NCBI RefSeq assembly: GCF_902712855.1
Contig: NZ_LR743507.1
Coordinates: 5,132,001 to 5,196,000, forward strand
DNA length: 64,000 nt
DNA from: Variovorax paradoxus
GTDB taxonomy: Bacteria > Pseudomonadota > Gammaproteobacteria > Burkholderiales > Burkholderiaceae_C
Direction: 5' to 3'
In this document: positions 7,587 to 15,903 of the stretch, piece after piece
How positions within the stretch are numbered: the stretch's first letter is position 1
Layout: every line of letters begins with the position of its first letter
Made by a program: the position numbers and the translations under genes
Notes under the pieces: generated by a model
What the model saw: only the letters and a program-made list of their open reading frames with translations
The model's database searches: none
Told to the model about the DNA's origin: nothing

Positions 7587-8642
7587 GTCGGGCGAAACCC
7601 GCACCGTGCAGGCCTGTCGGCTCTCGGCGATCGTGAAGCGCACCGGCAGAAAGCGCTCGATCACCGCGCAGTTGGTGCGCGTGTGTTCCGTCACTTCGCT
7701 GCAGGTGAAGGCACAGGCCTTCTGTCCCTGCCATGCGGCCAGTGCGAGCAGCAGCGCCAGCTGGTCCGCCAGGTGCGGGCCGACCGCAGCCTCGCTCTTC
7801 TGGAACGCGCGCAGTTCCTTCACCAGGCCGTGCGCCACCTGCTCCGCGCTCAGCGACTTCTCGCCGAAGGCGGTGAACACCTCGGTGACGTGGTCGTAAG
7901 CCAGCGTGGCCAGCAATGCGTTGCCGGGGCCTTCGTTCTGGCGTGCGTTGCCATGGCGCAGCTGCTCGCCGGACCACCCCATCGCACCGCCGAGCGTGTC
8001 GAGCTCGCGCGTCGACACATGGCGCGGCAGGCCGGGCGCGAGGCACTCGGCATAGCCCGTCTGCGCATCGCCGCGCGCCATCAGGTCGAAAGGCTGCAGC
8101 ACGCCGGCCGCAGGCACGATCTCCGCTTCGACCTCGCCGCCGCCCGCCGGGTAGAAGCCGCATCGGCGCAGCGTCAGCTGAAGGTCCGCGCCCAGGCGGC
8201 GCACCAGCGGCGCGAAGGCGCGCTCCAGAAAGTGAAACGGCGGCGCCATCGGGTTGTGCGTGCCGCCGCTCAGATGCACGCGGCTGGCGGTGCCGGCCAG
8301 CAGCAAGGGCGGCAGCACGGTCTGCAGCACCAGCATGCAGCTGCCCGCGCTGGCGATCGCGAAGCGGTAGTCGCCCGCGCGCACGGTGCCGGGCGCAAAG
8401 CGCAGCGACTGCGAACCGAGCTCCGCACCACCGACTTCCGCGCCGCTGATCTCCGCCGCGGCATTCACGCACGCAAGATGCTGGCGCATCAGGCCCGGCT
8501 TGGCGCGGCCCGCGCGGATCTTTTCAATGGCCATCGGCTGGCCGGTGACCATCGACAGCGCAAGGCTGGTCCGCAGGATCTGGCCGCCGCCCTCGCCTTG
8601 CGAACCGTCGAGTTCGATCGTCTTCCGTTCTGTCTTCATCAT
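7584..8642 (-). CDS. rtcA: RNA 3'-terminal phosphate cyclase
   Basis: This 352-aa RtcA converts RNA 3'-phosphate or 2'-phosphate ends to 2',3'-cyclic phosphates through AMP-enzyme and RNA-adenylate intermediates, generating ends that RtcB can ligate. It has the N-terminal DGSQGEGGGQILRTSLALS motif, the family HLSGGTHNPMAPPFHF segment and GPHLADQLALLLALA near residue 290, whose histidine is the expected AMP-accepting residue. It is the last gene of the Rsr/Rtc operon, 29 nt downstream of the 691-aa protein. ATG codons at 8642 and 8639 are adjacent, and the AGAAGAAAAAG leader could serve either. Confidence 0.95.
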   Translation of the reverse strand: MMKTERKTIELDGSQGEGGGQILRTSLALSMVTGQPMAIEKIRAGRAKPGLMRQHLACVNAAAEISGAEVGGAELGSQSLRFAPGTVRAGDYRFAIASAGSCMLVLQTVLPPLLLAGTASRVHLSGGTHNPMAPPFHFLERAFAPLVRRLGADLQLTLRRCGFYPAGGGEVEAEIVPAAGVLQPFDLMARGDAQTGYAECLAPGLPRHVSTRELDTLGGAMGWSGEQLRHGNARQNEGPGNALLATLAYDHVTEVFTAFGEKSLSAEQVAHGLVKELRAFQKSEAAVGPHLADQLALLLALAAWQGQKACAFTCSEVTEHTRTNCAVIERFLPVRFTIAESRQACTVRVSPD

Positions 8643-8671
8643 CTTTTTCTTCTATTCAATGCATGCGCCAG

Positions 8672-10747
8672 CTACATGAAGTCGGCGCGAATGCGGTCCA
8701 TGTCGAAAGGCGTGATCCCCTCGTGCACGCCGAACACGGTGTCGGCCTCCCCGGCCTCCTCGACCACGGTCCCCCGCGCCGTTGCGTGCAGCGTGAACAG
8801 CGTGTGCAGGTCCGGCCTGGACATTTCCACCAGCGAACGCAGCATCAGCGACACGCCCGCAAGATTGCTCTGCACGTTGTTCCAGAGCGGGTACTGCTTC
8901 AACGCAACGTCCGCCCAGATCACCTCGCGCGCGTCGAGGTCGAAGATCGCGGGCAGGCAGATCGTGGTGTCGGCCGCCACGTCGACCCGGTCGATCACCG
9001 TGGCGGGCTCGAAGATCTCGCCCGAACCTGCGGCCTCGCGCGACATCCATCCCGCAAAGCACTCGGGCAGGTCGCAGAAGGCCTGCGAGGTGAAGCTGTT
9101 GATCGAGCTCACCACGTAGCGCACGCCCTTCTCGCGCAGCAGCGCCACGTCGAGGTCGATGAACTCGGCGGCGCCCTGCGGCGCATCGACGACGTCCCCG
9201 CTGTGCACGCCGCCATAGCCCTTCAGGTTGTAGTAGGCCAACACGTCGATGTACTTGTACTGCGCGTTGAAGAGCGCGGCCGACAGGTCGATGTCGGTGC
9301 GCGCGCGTCCGTTCTTCCACCAGAGGAAGAGGCGCACGATGTTCGCGTCCGGCATCGGCAGACGGCTGCCGCGCACCAGCGTGCGCAACGCCTTCGACGC
9401 CGAGCGCTGCGAGAAAGGCACGAGGTACTTGCGCAGCGCGGGGTCGACATGGCAGCGACCCAGCGGCGGCAACCCGGCGAAGCGCGACAGCAATGCGGTC
9501 TCGCAGGCGAGCGCGGCGGCCTCGGCAATGCCCTCCTGCAAAGGCGCGCGCGTGTCCTTGATGGCGAAGACCTTGGCAGTCTCTCCCTTGGGGAAGAAGC
9601 TGCGCAGGGCGTGCTCGCCACGGCGCCGGAAATGCACCATCGCCTGCAGCAGCACTGCGGTGGAGGCCGTGTCCGCCACCTCGCGAAAGCGCGCCAGCAC
9701 GGCATCCGGCTCGGGCGCGATGCGCAGCACGTGGTCGAGGCGACGCGCGAACTCGCCCGGGCGCGTCGGCAGCAGGGCCAATGCGTCGTCGATGGCGCGC
9801 GCTTCCAGCTGCCGCTCGACGTGATGGTTGAAGCCCTGCGGCCGAACGCCGTTGCGTACACCGTCGAACGCGGCCGCCACGGCCGGAAAGCGCTTCGCGT
9901 ACTCGCCGGGATGCAGCACCTCGCCCAGGCGCTTGAACACCTCGGGCCGGCGCGCCATGTCTTCGGCGACGCTGGCGCTGCGGTCCATCATCGCCAGGAG
10001 CCAGCGACGCAACGGGCGCTTCATGCGCGGGAACTTCGCAGGCGCGGCCAGCGACACGTCGCCGTCGCCCAGTGCCACGGCCAGCCGCAGCACGTCGGTC
10101 GCGGTCTGCAGGTGCGTCTCAAGGAACGCTTGCGCGCCCGGGTCCTCCACCTGCAGCAGCATGCCGCCGAGCACGGCCAGGTTCTCCTTCGAGATGAAGC
10201 GCTCGGGCATCCACGCATGCACCTTGCCGCGGTAGAAGCGCACGAACCACGCCAGGTCTTCCCGATCCTGTGCCGACAGTGAACTGCGCGCGCCCGCCAG
10301 TTGCGTGAAGACCCGCTCGAAGTCTTCCTGCGTGCCCAGTTCGATCTCGCGCAGGCCGGCTCGGCGCTCCGCCTCCGCCAGGGCGGCACGTGGCAACGCG
10401 CCCTCTTCGGGCCGCTGGCGGCCGAAGCTCGCATAGTGGCGGACCGCGTTCAGGAAGAGCGTGGTCGCGCTCGCACTTGCCACCTGGTCGGGGAAGTTGG
10501 GGTACAGCGGCTTCCATTCGCGGTGCGCGCCCTTCAGCGCACGCACGTCGCGCAGCAGCGTGCGATGGAACTCGACGAAGGGCTCGGCGTTCCAGGTGCT
10601 CAGGCAGGCGTCGAGCGTCGGCGACAGCGTGCAGCCCATCGCGCCGAGCTCCTGGTGAAGCGTCGCGAGGTAGGCGGGCGGCAGGGCGCCGTTTGACGGC
10701 TGGGCCACCACGCGCCAGCGGCGACGCAGATACAGCCGGCTGTTCAT
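8672..10747 (-). CDS. Large uncharacterised protein of the RNA-repair operon (691 aa)
   Basis: This is a 691-aa soluble protein without signal peptide or membrane segments. The N-terminal two thirds are helical and rich in basic residues (LYLRRRWRVV at the start). The C-terminal third has mixed alpha/beta character with acidic patches: FLWWKNGRARTDIDLSAAL, IDLDVALLREKGVRYVVSSINSF and PAIFDLDAREVIWADVAL. That last part recalls TerD-associated MXAN_6230/SCO0854-type proteins, but this is recall of pattern, not a verified hit. Placement between the RlaP-like gene and rtcA argues for a role in RNA repair or its control. The start at 10747 is the first ATG in frame. A 118-bp gap separates it from the preceding gene. 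Confidence 0.7.
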   Translation of the reverse strand: MNSRLYLRRRWRVVAQPSNGALPPAYLATLHQELGAMGCTLSPTLDACLSTWNAEPFVEFHRTLLRDVRALKGAHREWKPLYPNFPDQVASASATTLFLNAVRHYASFGRQRPEEGALPRAALAEAERRAGLREIELGTQEDFERVFTQLAGARSSLSAQDREDLAWFVRFYRGKVHAWMPERFISKENLAVLGGMLLQVEDPGAQAFLETHLQTATDVLRLAVALGDGDVSLAAPAKFPRMKRPLRRWLLAMMDRSASVAEDMARRPEVFKRLGEVLHPGEYAKRFPAVAAAFDGVRNGVRPQGFNHHVERQLEARAIDDALALLPTRPGEFARRLDHVLRIAPEPDAVLARFREVADTASTAVLLQAMVHFRRRGEHALRSFFPKGETAKVFAIKDTRAPLQEGIAEAAALACETALLSRFAGLPPLGRCHVDPALRKYLVPFSQRSASKALRTLVRGSRLPMPDANIVRLFLWWKNGRARTDIDLSAALFNAQYKYIDVLAYYNLKGYGGVHSGDVVDAPQGAAEFIDLDVALLREKGVRYVVSSINSFTSQAFCDLPECFAGWMSREAAGSGEIFEPATVIDRVDVAADTTICLPAIFDLDAREVIWADVALKQYPLWNNVQSNLAGVSLMLRSLVEMSRPDLHTLFTLHATARGTVVEEAGEADTVFGVHEGITPFDMDRIRADFM

Positions 10748-10865
10748 CGTGCGTCACCTCGGCAGGCCCGCGCAAAAGCCCGGTGCCCATGAAAAGGAGC
10801 GGAAAGCGCAGACCCTAGTTTCCAGATGTGAGAGAAGGAAGGACCCACATAGCCGCTCTCGAACA

Positions 10866-11729
10866 TCATACGGCCCCCACCGCGGCGCGAGCAACACCCG
10901 CCGCGCCGTTGTCCATTCGCAGCACCGTCTCGCACAGGAACGCGTCCAGGCCGGCGCCGTCGGACGAAGGCAGCGGCGTCACCGGCTCGGCCGCGTTGGC
11001 CGCCAGTTCGGACTCGATGAACGCGTGGATGCCGGGCCAGCGCGGGCTGGTCGCGGCTTCGCCGGCGCGCATCTTCACCTCGAGCAGCGCGTTGATCTCC
11101 GCGATGAGCGCAGCATCGCGCACCGGGTCGAGCGTGCGCTGCGCCAGGTCGGCGAAGCGCATCGGCGGCACGCCGGTCTGCGTGCGGATCCAGCGCGCGG
11201 CCAGCAGCGGACGCAGCACGTAAAGGTATTTCTTGTAGCGCACCTCATCGGCCTGCAGGTGCTCGCGGAAGTTCTTCTTCGCCATCGAGGCGTAGTGGTG
11301 CCAGCCGCGCGCATTGGAGAACACCGCCTCCGACAGCGCGCGAAAGCGCGGCATCGCCTGCGCGTCCTCGCGGTACACGATGGGCGAGCGCAGCCATTCG
11401 AGCAGCGTCGGGTTCGACTCGCGCATCAGGCCCAGCGCCTTGCGCAGGTCCCAGCCGTTGATGTCGAGGTCGCCGCTGATCGGCAGCTCGATCACGTCGC
11501 GGCGCGGCTGCACCGTGAGGTACCACGGCAGGCGATTCACGTAGATGAAGCGCACGTCGTAGTCGCTGTCGGGCGACGCGAAGCCCCAGCCGCGGCTGCC
11601 GGATTCGCAGGCGAACAGCACGGTGACGTCGTGCTTCGCCTCGATGTCGCGCAGGCCGTCCATGATCTGCGCACGCATGGCGGGCTCGATCGGATGGGCG
11701 GAGCGCAGGAATTCTTCTTCGTTGCTCAT
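10866..11729 (-). CDS. RlaP-like nucleotidyltransferase (DNA polymerase beta superfamily)
   Basis: This is a 287-aa predicted nucleotidyltransferase. Near residues 42-60 it shows the polymerase-beta pattern SGSRGWGFASPDSDYDVRFIY, with GS on one strand and the DxD catalytic aspartates after it, then YLTVQPRRDVIELP. The body contains NPTLLEWLRSPIVYRE and KKYLYVLRPLLAARWI, typical of the RNA-associated family (PF10127, often called RlaP) found in bacterial RNA-repair operons. It may add nucleotides to damaged RNA 3' ends, but the activity is inferred. It lies 23 nt after the RNase Z gene. Confidence 0.82.
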   Translation of the reverse strand: MSNEEEFLRSAHPIEPAMRAQIMDGLRDIEAKHDVTVLFACESGSRGWGFASPDSDYDVRFIYVNRLPWYLTVQPRRDVIELPISGDLDINGWDLRKALGLMRESNPTLLEWLRSPIVYREDAQAMPRFRALSEAVFSNARGWHHYASMAKKNFREHLQADEVRYKKYLYVLRPLLAARWIRTQTGVPPMRFADLAQRTLDPVRDAALIAEINALLEVKMRAGEAATSPRWPGIHAFIESELAANAAEPVTPLPSSDGAGLDAFLCETVLRMDNGAAGVARAAVGAV

Positions 11730-11752
11730 GGGTTCTTCTCCCGTCTTGTCGG

Positions 11753-12715
11753 TCAGGTTCGGTCGGCCCGGGTCACGGCCACCCTGCCGTCACTGCCGAG
11801 TTCGTAGACATCCAGGTCGTTCGCAAGGAACGCATGGCCACGGTAGTGCGCCTGCGTCTCGGCCATCAGTGCGGACATGCCTTCCTCGTTCTGGTGGCGC
11901 GCGCTGAAATGCGTGAGGATCAGGTTTGGCACGTCGACGGCCTGCGCGAACTCCGCCAGCAGGCGCGCGGAACTGTGCATCGGCCCGGGGCCGACCTTGT
12001 CGAGCACGTCCTGCGTGTAGGTGGCCTCGTGCACCAGCAACTGCGCCCCCCGGCATGCGTCGCGAAGCATTGCGGGCTCTGCGTTGTCGCCGCCCAGAAC
12101 GGCGCTCGCGGTGTCGACCTGCGTTTCCGCGTAGTCGGCACTGCGCAGCACCGCGCCGTTGAAAGGCACGTCCTCGCCGGTCTGCAGTGCGCGCCATGCC
12201 GGGCCCGGCGGCAGGCCGACGGACCGCAGCGCATCGGCCTTCAGCCGTGTGCGCCGCGTCTCGACCTGCACCCGGTAGGCATGGCTCGGCACGCGGTGCC
12301 GCAACACATGGCGCTCGATGCGAACGCCGGGCGCGTCGTACACCAGCGCCTGGGTGTCGACATCCACATGCGTGACCTCGTACGGCAGGTGCAGATCGGT
12401 CAACCGGCGCGTGGTTTCGAACCACTCCCACACGGGCAGCGGCGCGATGAGCGTCAGCGGCTTCGTCCGCTTGCCCATGCCCGCGCTCGCGAGCAGGCCC
12501 GGCAAGCCGTAGCAATGGTCGCCATGCACGTGCGTGATGCAGACCGCAGCCATGTCGTGCAGCGAGAGCGGGGTCTGCAGCAGGCGGTGCTGCGTGCCTT
12601 CGCCGCAGTCGACCAGGAACCAGTCGGCGCTAGGCACGGTCTGCACCGCAAGTCCGGAGACATTGCGGTGGCGCGTCGGGGTGCCGGACGAGGTCCCCAG
12701 AAAAGTCAGCTTCAT
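11753..12715 (-). CDS. Ribonuclease Z/BN (ElaC-type tRNA 3'-processing endonuclease)
   Basis: This is a 320-aa metallo-beta-lactamase-fold nuclease. It has N-terminal MKLTFLGTSSGTPTRHRNVS, the zinc-binding HVHGDHCYGLPGLL (HxHxDH) near residue 63, a central aspartate in LVHEATYTQD and the HFSARHQ motif near the C-terminus. RNase Z cuts tRNA precursors after the discriminator base. Its presence inside an operon that also encodes tRNA-like RNAs suggests a dedicated processing or quality-control role. Two adjacent ATGs exist (12718 and 12715). 12715 gives the better spacing from a GAAGC sequence and the conventional N-terminus. Confidence 0.88.
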   Translation of the reverse strand: MKLTFLGTSSGTPTRHRNVSGLAVQTVPSADWFLVDCGEGTQHRLLQTPLSLHDMAAVCITHVHGDHCYGLPGLLASAGMGKRTKPLTLIAPLPVWEWFETTRRLTDLHLPYEVTHVDVDTQALVYDAPGVRIERHVLRHRVPSHAYRVQVETRRTRLKADALRSVGLPPGPAWRALQTGEDVPFNGAVLRSADYAETQVDTASAVLGGDNAEPAMLRDACRGAQLLVHEATYTQDVLDKVGPGPMHSSARLLAEFAQAVDVPNLILTHFSARHQNEEGMSALMAETQAHYRGHAFLANDLDVYELGSDGRVAVTRADRT

Positions 12716-12726
12716 CATTGCTTCGA

Positions 12727-13368
12727 TCACTCCCGGCGCATCAATGCGCTTCTTGCGGCGTCGGCGGCGACGCGCTCCCAACCGAAGTATCGGCGACCGC
12801 CTTCCGGACGCGCCGCCATCAGCTCATGGAGCTTTGCGATGTTCGCTTCGCCGCCCCATCGCGCCAGGGTCTGGATCGCCACGACACGCAGGCTCCACCA
12901 CTTGCCCTCGAGCGCGGCCTCCACTTCGGCGACGGCTCGCGCGGTCGGCTTTGCCGAACCCAGGGCACGCAGGCGATCCGTCCGCTCGCGAAGCAGGTTC
13001 GCACCCGGCGCCGCATTCCGCAGACGTTCGCGTCGTGCGCGGCGGCAAGCCAGGCATCGCACGGCGCGGCTGTCGATATGGCCGTGCACCACCTCGTACC
13101 ACCACTTCTGCTGCCTGGCCGTCCACACTTCCTCGGCGCCGCAGTCGCGGCAAGTGAAGGGGCGCGCTGCATAGAAAGCAGGCAGCACGCCATAGGTGTT
13201 GTTGTACCGATCGAGGACGGATCGATCCGCAGGCTCGCAGCCGAGCGCAAACGCGACATCGGGCTGCGGCCGGCGGACATCCGGCGACCGGAGGCGTGCG
13301 GCCGATGCGGCAGCACGGTCGAGGCGCCGCGCCTTGATTTCGGCACGGCGTTGCTTGTTGCTTTTCAT
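12727..13368 (-). CDS. Zinc-ribbon protein with C-terminal helical (HEAT-like) region
   Basis: This 213-aa protein starts with a basic tail (MKSNKQRRAEIKARRLDRAAA). Two CxxC pairs form a probable zinc ribbon: FTCRDCGAEEVW near residue 72 and AVRCLACRRARRE near residue 103, separated by QQKWWYEVVHGHI. This is like the PF13451-type probable zinc-ribbon domain. The rest is helical (ALEGKWWSLRVVAIQTLARWGG) and may be a HEAT-like repeat. ATG at 13368 follows a GGAAGAA ribosome-binding site and is preferred to the in-frame TTG nine bases upstream. Function is unknown. RNA binding would fit the basic N-terminus and operon. Confidence 0.7.
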   Translation of the reverse strand: MKSNKQRRAEIKARRLDRAAASAARLRSPDVRRPQPDVAFALGCEPADRSVLDRYNNTYGVLPAFYAARPFTCRDCGAEEVWTARQQKWWYEVVHGHIDSRAVRCLACRRARRERLRNAAPGANLLRERTDRLRALGSAKPTARAVAEVEAALEGKWWSLRVVAIQTLARWGGEANIAKLHELMAARPEGGRRYFGWERVAADAARSALMRRE

Positions 13369-13425
13369 TTCTTCCAACCTTCGCCATACGGTGCTGCGAA
13401 GGCCGGTCGATGTGCCGACGCCCTT

Positions 13426-13713
13426 CTACAGCTCTTCCACTGTCACCACGCCTTCGCCGGCGGCGAGCTGGACGATGCAGCCCAGCACCTGCCGCGCAAG
13501 ATCGCTGTTCGCCAGCAGGCAGACAACGAAGCCATCGGCCGCGATGCTCACCGAGGCGTGCGGCCATTCGGTTGGCGCGGACGGCGGCGCGGGATAGAAA
13601 TCCGCACGCTCGCCGTCCACCTGCAGGTGGCAGCCGATGGCAGCCTTCCTGCAGAAGCCTTCCGCCACCGCACGCGATGGCAACGCGGCCTTGACGCGGT
13701 AGTCCACGCCCAT
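13426..13713 (-). CDS. Small uncharacterised protein immediately after rtcB (95 aa)
   Basis: This 95-aa protein starts 2 nt after the rtcB stop and is thus almost certainly translated with it. It begins MGVDYRVKAALPSRAVAEGFC and has a predicted alpha/beta fold with strands around ASVSIAADGFVVCLLANSD, then a helix (LARQVLGCIVQLAAGEGVV). No catalytic motif is recognised and I know no family for it. The tight linkage to rtcB suggests a partner or modulator of the ligase, which is an inference. Confidence 0.65.
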   Translation of the reverse strand: MGVDYRVKAALPSRAVAEGFCRKAAIGCHLQVDGERADFYPAPPSAPTEWPHASVSIAADGFVVCLLANSDLARQVLGCIVQLAAGEGVVTVEEL

Positions 13714-13715
13714 GC

Positions 13716-14933
13716 TCACCCCTTCACGCAAACGACCTGCTTGAGCGTGTAGACCACCTCCACCAGGTCCTTCTGCGCTTCCATCACCGCATCGATGTCC
13801 TTGTAGGCCATCGGAATCTCGTCGATCACGTCGACATCCTTGCGGCATTCCACGCCTTCGGTCGCGGCGATCTGGTCGGCGATCGTGAAGAGCTTCTTCG
13901 CCTTGGTGCGGCTCATCTTCCGACCGGCGCCGTGGCTGCAGCTCATGAAGCTCTCGGGGTTGCCCTTTCCGCGCACGATGTAGCTCTTGGCGCCCATGCT
14001 GCCCGGGATGATCCCGAGCTCTCCGGCTTTTGCGCTCACCGCGCCCTTGCGGGTCACGAGCACGTCCTCGCCGAAGTGTTTTTCGCGGCTCACGTAGTTG
14101 TGGTGGCAGTTCACCGCTTCCACGTGCGCCTCGAAAGGCTTGGCGATCACCTTGCGCGCGGCTGCGACCACGCGCTGCATCATCACCTCGCGATTCGCTC
14201 GAGCGAACTTCTGCGCCCATCCCACCGCGCGCACGTAGTCGCCGAAGTACCGGGCGCCTTCATCGAAGTACGCCAGGTCCTGGTCGGGCAGGTTGCGCTG
14301 GTGCAGCTCGGCGTCCTTCTTCGCCAGTTCGATGAAGTGCGTGCCGATGGCATTGCCCACGCCGCGCGAACCCGAGTGCAGCATGAACCACACCGCACCC
14401 GCCTCGTCCAGGCACACCTCGATGAAGTGATTGCCCGTACCCAGCGTTCCCAGGTGTTTGTGGTTGTTGGTGTTCTTCAGGCGCGGGTAGTCTTCGCAGA
14501 TCGCGTCGAACTCGTCCTTCAGCGCACCCCAGGCCACGTCGGTCTCGTTCGGCGGCGTTTCCCACGAACCCTTGTCACGGCCCATGCGCTTGGGGTTGGA
14601 GCCGTGCGGCACCGCCTTCTCGATCGCCGAGCGCAGCGGGCCCAGGTTGTCGGGCAGGTCGCGGGCGTTCAGCGTGGTCTTGCACGCCATCATTCCGCAA
14701 CCGATGTCCACGCCCACCGCGGCGGGGATGATGGCCTTGAAGGTCGGGATCACCGAACCCACGGTCGCGCCGATGCCGTAGTGCACGTCGGGCATGGCCG
14801 CGATGTGCTTGAACACGATGGGCAGGCGCGCGGCGTTCTCGAGCTGCGCCTGCGCTTCGTCTTCCACGGGCACGCCGTTCGTCCACATCTTCACGGGAAC
14901 GCCGTTGGCCACTTCATGCAGTTTGTAGTTCAT
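13716..14933 (-). CDS. rtcB: RNA-splicing ligase RtcB
   Basis: This 405-aa GTP- and Mn-dependent ligase joins RNA 2',3'-cyclic phosphate (or 3'-phosphate) ends to 5'-OH ends. All hallmark motifs are present: MPDVHYGIGATVGSVIP, AVGVDIGCGMMACKT (metal-binding Cys), LGTLGTGNHFIEV, MLHSGSRGVGNAIG, NCHHNYVSRE, GIIPGSMGAKSYIVRGKG and SCSHGAGRKMSRT, whose histidine is the guanylylated residue. Length equals the E. coli enzyme within a few residues. The ATG at 14933 follows an AGAGAGAAA leader. It lies downstream of the RNA array in the sigma-54-driven operon. Confidence 0.97.
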   Translation of the reverse strand: MNYKLHEVANGVPVKMWTNGVPVEDEAQAQLENAARLPIVFKHIAAMPDVHYGIGATVGSVIPTFKAIIPAAVGVDIGCGMMACKTTLNARDLPDNLGPLRSAIEKAVPHGSNPKRMGRDKGSWETPPNETDVAWGALKDEFDAICEDYPRLKNTNNHKHLGTLGTGNHFIEVCLDEAGAVWFMLHSGSRGVGNAIGTHFIELAKKDAELHQRNLPDQDLAYFDEGARYFGDYVRAVGWAQKFARANREVMMQRVVAAARKVIAKPFEAHVEAVNCHHNYVSREKHFGEDVLVTRKGAVSAKAGELGIIPGSMGAKSYIVRGKGNPESFMSCSHGAGRKMSRTKAKKLFTIADQIAATEGVECRKDVDVIDEIPMAYKDIDAVMEAQKDLVEVVYTLKQVVCVKG

Positions 14934-14980
14934 CTTTTCTCTCTCTGTCTGTCGCTTTGTATCGACTCGTTGTTTCTTCT

Positions 14981-15484
14981 TCAGATCATCGCCCGCTTGT
15001 GGAGCGAGACCGACAGCCGTTCGTAGTCCTGCAGCGGGAAATCGTGCTCGACCCACAGCTCGCGGTATCGCGCCACGCCCACCTCGAGATGGATGCGCCC
15101 CAGGATCGCATGAACGTTGCGGACCAGCTCCGTGCGCGCGATCTCGCCGCGTGCCACCACCCGGTGGTCATCCACGGACACCATTCCCCAACTCGCCCAG
15201 TCGCGGTATTCGCGCAGTTCGAACTGCAACACGTCCGTGGCACCGTTGCCCGCGCTCACCGCCAGGATCACCTCGCCGGGCTCGTCCATGAACACCACCT
15301 CGGCCGCCATCGCGCCCTGGTGCAACGACAAGCCCATGCGTGCCAGGTCGCCCAGCGAGTCGTGCAGGTAGGACACGGCAAAGCTCGGCCGTTCCTTGCC
15401 GACGCGAAAGCTCAGCGAGGCCCATCCCGCACGATGCAGGTCGTAGCCGATCAGGTCTTCGTTGCAAACTTCTTCTTCGGTCAT
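14981..15484 (-). CDS. Uncharacterised 167-aa protein between the RNA array and rtcB
   Basis: This is a 167-aa soluble protein beginning MTEEEVCNEDLIGYDLHRAGW. It has alternating predicted strands (ASLSFRVGKERPSFAVSYL, AAEVVFMDEPGEVILAVSAG) and a C-terminal helical segment (RTELVRNVHAILGRIHLEVG). ATG 15484 follows a purine-rich GGAAAGAAG. An in-frame ATG at 15520 lies just 4 nt from the encoded CCA of the upstream RNA and lacks a ribosome-binding site. No known family is recognised. Being first after the RNA array, it may act with those RNAs, but this is context only. Confidence 0.65.
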   Translation of the reverse strand: MTEEEVCNEDLIGYDLHRAGWASLSFRVGKERPSFAVSYLHDSLGDLARMGLSLHQGAMAAEVVFMDEPGEVILAVSAGNGATDVLQFELREYRDWASWGMVSVDDHRVVARGEIARTELVRNVHAILGRIHLEVGVARYRELWVEHDFPLQDYERLSVSLHKRAMI

Positions 15485-15523
15485 CTTCTTTCCGCTCTTC
15501 GACGACAGCGTCGATTTCATGAC

Positions 15524-15756
15524 TGGTGGACACGGCGGGATTCGAACCCGCATCAATACGGCGACCGTGGTGTTTCAATCCAGCGGCCCAGTCGGCGATT
15601 GGAAACGCGCGCCAGTGACAGACCCGTCATCGGAGCCAGCACCTGCATCCTCAACCTTGCTCGCCGACCGACTTGCCCGCCGCATCCGGTGCTACCCGGA
15701 CTGCCGGCAACATCAACATTTTTGGCAGTGGCGCTCCCTTCTGTGCCTGCGTGCCC
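15524..15756 (-). ncRNA. Large RNA with tRNA acceptor/T-arm ends and encoded CCA (about 233 nt)
   Basis: The 5' heptamer GGGCACG (15756-15750) can pair with CGTGTCC (15534-15528), with one G-U pair, to form a 7-bp acceptor stem. It is followed by discriminator A and CCA (15526-15524). Just inside the 3' end is a canonical T arm, GCGGG-TTCGAAT-CCCGC. Between the ends are extra hairpins instead of a normal anticodon arm: ACTGCC/GGCAGT, CCGG-GTAGCA-CCGG and the 8-bp GTCGGCGA/TCGCCGAC. It lacks the CGA-ATGC stem signature of the four upstream elements. It could be a tRNA-ended processing signal, a tRNA-like regulator, or a tRNA invaded by other sequence. Boundaries are predicted from pairing. Confidence 0.45.
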
Positions 15757-15768
15757 GAAAACAAAAAT

Positions 15769-15891
15769 GAGGTGACGAGTAACGACAGGTCGTTGACTGA
15801 GCTACCTGCCGAAGCAGACCGGGGTTCGGACCCGGGACCTTCATGGCCAAGACCATGACGCTCTACCTGTAGACCAGCCTGCATTCATCTC
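15769..15891 (-). ncRNA. Y-RNA-like element 4: tRNA mimic permuted within the D loop
   Basis: The RNA (123 nt) starts GAGATGA-ATGCA-GGCTGGTC-TACA and ends GACCTGTC-N8-TCACCTC, giving the two-helix stem shared by the array (one mismatch in each helix). The distal part folds as a four-arm tRNA-like module: closing D stem GAGC/GCTC, intact anticodon-like arm TCATGG-TCTTGG-CCATGA, T arm CCGGG-TCCGAAC-CCCGG, then an acceptor-like hairpin TCTGC-TTCG-GCAGG followed by TAGCTCAGT. The chain therefore enters and leaves through the D loop. A T-rich run (15768-15757) follows. Bacterial Y RNAs bind Rsr through such a stem and carry tRNA-like modules. Confidence 0.72.
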
Positions 15892-15903
15892 GAAACAAAA
15901 AAA

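Noticed and set aside
8663..10282. 539-codon plus-strand frame opposite the 691-aa protein
   Set aside because: It is antisense to a minus-strand frame with balanced codon use and proper operon position, and no motif is visible.
11834..13174. 446-codon plus-strand open frame across RNase Z and the zinc-ribbon gene
   Set aside because: It is antisense to two genes with clear catalytic or zinc motifs. Its composition is typical of a GC-rich shadow frame.
14957..15775. Plus-strand frame containing a GGIRTRI-like peptide over the RNA array
   Set aside because: This peptide arises when tRNA-like T-arm sequence is read in antisense. The interval is better explained by structured RNAs.
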